Part shown: piece after piece, positions 63,106 through 64,000 of the stretch | How the letters are laid out: every line of letters begins with the position of its first letter | How positions within the stretch are numbered: the first letter of the stretch is position 1 | Position numbers and translations under genes: made by a program | Source: Geofilum rhodophaeum | Lineage (GTDB): Bacteria; Bacteroidota; Bacteroidia; Bacteroidales; Marinilabiliaceae | Assembly: GCF_002210225.1 (NCBI RefSeq) | Contig: NZ_MWUJ01000010.1 | Span: forward strand, 92,966-156,965 | Direction: 5' to 3' | DNA length: 64,000 bases | The notes under the pieces: generated by a model | Databases searched by the model: none | What the model was told of the DNA's origin: nothing | Seen by the model: the letters and a program-made list of their open reading frames with translations, nothing else

Positions 63106-63915
63106 ATGATAAATGAAACAACCATACTAAAAGCTTCTTTTAAAAATATTAAAACGAGTATTATCGAGTGTATTCAAAATTCGCAACATGAGATAAAAAT
63201 TGCTGTTGCGTGGTTCACGAATAAAGAGATACTTGGAGAACTCATTGAAAAATTGGATAATGGAGTAACTGTTTCAATTTTAATCAGCGATGATAAGATT
63301 AATCTAAGGCTAGATAAAGACCCTTTTATTAGACATGGCGGAGAAATAAGAATAATACCATCGGAACATTATAAATTCTTGCATGAGAAATTCGCAATTT
63401 TTGATAATGAAAAAATTCTTATGGGTTCTTATAATTATACCTATAATGCGGAATACAAAAATTATGAATCAATAATAATTACTGATAATAAAGGAGTCAT
63501 TAAACAATACAATGTTCGATTTAAAAAGATTATTGAAAATTCAATTGTATATGGACAATCAAATTTTTCATCATGCATTTCAAATGGGGTGATTGCGAGT
63601 GAAATTGAGCTTGAACAAATTGAAAATGAGCTTAGAGATGAACTACTTAATACTCTTTCGGAATGCAAAAATCTAAAAGTAAAATTAAACTACAATGGGA
63701 TTTATGACTTAATTGAAAAATACGGTGCAATAGGTACTCCTAAAAGACTTATTGCTACTGGCGTAGATTCTATTCAATCAGGTTTTGTTAAACTATGGGA
63801 GATAAAAAGACTGGATTTGACATTTGAAGCCATTATACTTAAAGACAAATACAAAATATTGTTTGATAATAATACAATTAATGAAGCATTAAAGCGAATT
63901 GACAAATTTAAATAA
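63106..63915 (+). CDS. Phospholipase D-family nuclease-like protein (cassette 5, second gene)
   Basis: A 269-residue protein with a single HKD motif: 'FLHEKFAIFDNEKILMGSYN' puts H93, K95, D100 and N110 in place. An upstream 'EIKIAVAWFTNKEILGELIE' matches the start of the PLD-like fold. Bacterial proteins with one HKD usually work as dimers and include nucleases such as Nuc. The C-terminal part after about residue 165 is unfamiliar. The ATG at 63106 is chosen because an earlier ATG at 63101 reads into a stop at once. It stops 5 bases before the next palindrome. Confidence 0.8.
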   Translation: MINETTILKASFKNIKTSIIECIQNSQHEIKIAVAWFTNKEILGELIEKLDNGVTVSILISDDKINLRLDKDPFIRHGGEIRIIPSEHYKFLHEKFAIFDNEKILMGSYNYTYNAEYKNYESIIITDNKGVIKQYNVRFKKIIENSIVYGQSNFSSCISNGVIASEIELEQIENELRDELLNTLSECKNLKVKLNYNGIYDLIEKYGAIGTPKRLIATGVDSIQSGFVKLWEIKRLDLTFEAIILKDKYKILFDNNTINEALKRIDKFK

Positions 63916-63920
63916 CAACA

Positions 63921-64000
63921 TACCGCCAACATCATATATAAAATATTGGGGGTCAGGTTTTTATGTGAACCATTCTGCCCCGAACCAACTTTTGTGACGG
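63921..64000 (+). repeat. attC-like recombination site 5, right half beyond window
   Basis: The left arm TACCGCCAACATCATATATA begins 5 bases after the PLD gene stop. TTGTGACGG at the window end (63992-64000) matches the start of the loop motif of sites 1 and 4. Ten bases of the left end are complementary to the start of the cassette at 62521 (GTTGGCGGTA). The right arm must lie outside the window. Confidence 0.65.

Larger units (their letters stand above)
58101..64000 (+). mobile_element. Integron-like gene cassette array
   Basis: At least five cassettes lie in one orientation: 58101-58715, 58716-59649, 59650-61082, 61083-62521 and 62522 to beyond the window. Each begins with TTG following a G, has a start codon 26-75 bases inside, and ends in a 126-134 bp imperfect palindrome that begins 6-20 bases after the last stop codon. 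The 5' end of each cassette is complementary to the left end of its own palindrome (9-15 bases). That relationship is expected when a circular cassette regenerates a complete site. Base composition is much more AT-rich than the rest of the window. Classical IntI and GTTRRRY cores are absent. Confidence 0.8.

Noticed and set aside
1..64000. rRNA and tRNA genes
   Set aside because: No cloverleaf with a GTTCRA-type T-arm and no rRNA-like stretch was noticed on either strand; a tRNAscan or Infernal run would be decisive.

Overview
The window looks like a chromosome segment of a Bacteroidota species, plausibly a marine or gut-type polysaccharide degrader of the Marinilabiliales kind; the rank is inferred from family content only. 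The supporting signs are two SusC/SusD pairs, several type IX secretion (T9SS) C-terminal sorting domains, lipoproteins with acidic residues after the lipobox cysteine, and promoters of the Bacteroidota TAnnTTTG type, such as TATCTTTG upstream of galT and recQ.

Region 1 (1-38662) is a large polysaccharide utilization locus. It starts with a LamG protein cut by the window edge (minus strand) and a divergent LamG/cadherin-like T9SS protein. Next comes a plus-strand run: GH128-like glucanase, FAS1 lipoprotein, SusC, SusD, FAS1 lipoprotein, FAS1 lipoprotein, second SusC, second SusD. A minus-strand block follows with a GH51 arabinofuranosidase, a LamG + BNR-4 propeller protein and a repeated binding-module protein. 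The block ends with a plus-strand set of lipoprotein enzymes: GH43, a GH43 with an atypical active site, a DUF2264/GH154-like enzyme and GH16. The enzyme set fits a branched glycan with a beta-1,3 backbone and arabinose/uronate side chains (arabinogalactan-like), but the substrate is an inference.

Region 2 (38820-54286) is mostly core metabolism and cell-envelope functions: galT, a cluster of REP-like hairpins, a biotin carrier with a carboxyltransferase subunit, a RecQ helicase, carboxynorspermidine decarboxylase, a LytS/LytTR-type two-component pair, a TolC/adaptor/RND efflux operon, and a small P-II-like protein.

Region 3 (54287-64000) is the accessory part and the most unusual. Six GC-rich repeats of 168 or about 198 bp precede a gene for a tandem tyrosine recombinase with one degenerate and one intact catalytic domain. 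Downstream, base composition becomes AT-rich and a plus-strand array of gene cassettes begins. Each cassette has a start codon a few tens of bases from its left boundary and a stop codon followed within about 20 bases by a 126-134 bp imperfect palindrome. The first bases of every cassette are the reverse complement of the start of its own downstream palindrome. This is the arrangement expected of integron cassettes with attC sites, but the core sequence departs from the classical GTTRRRY and no ordinary IntI gene is visible. Cargo comprises a small membrane-anchored protein, a SAM methyltransferase, an ATPase, an AlbA_2/Schlafen-type protein, and a membrane protein with a PLD-family nuclease-like protein. 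The array runs off the right edge.
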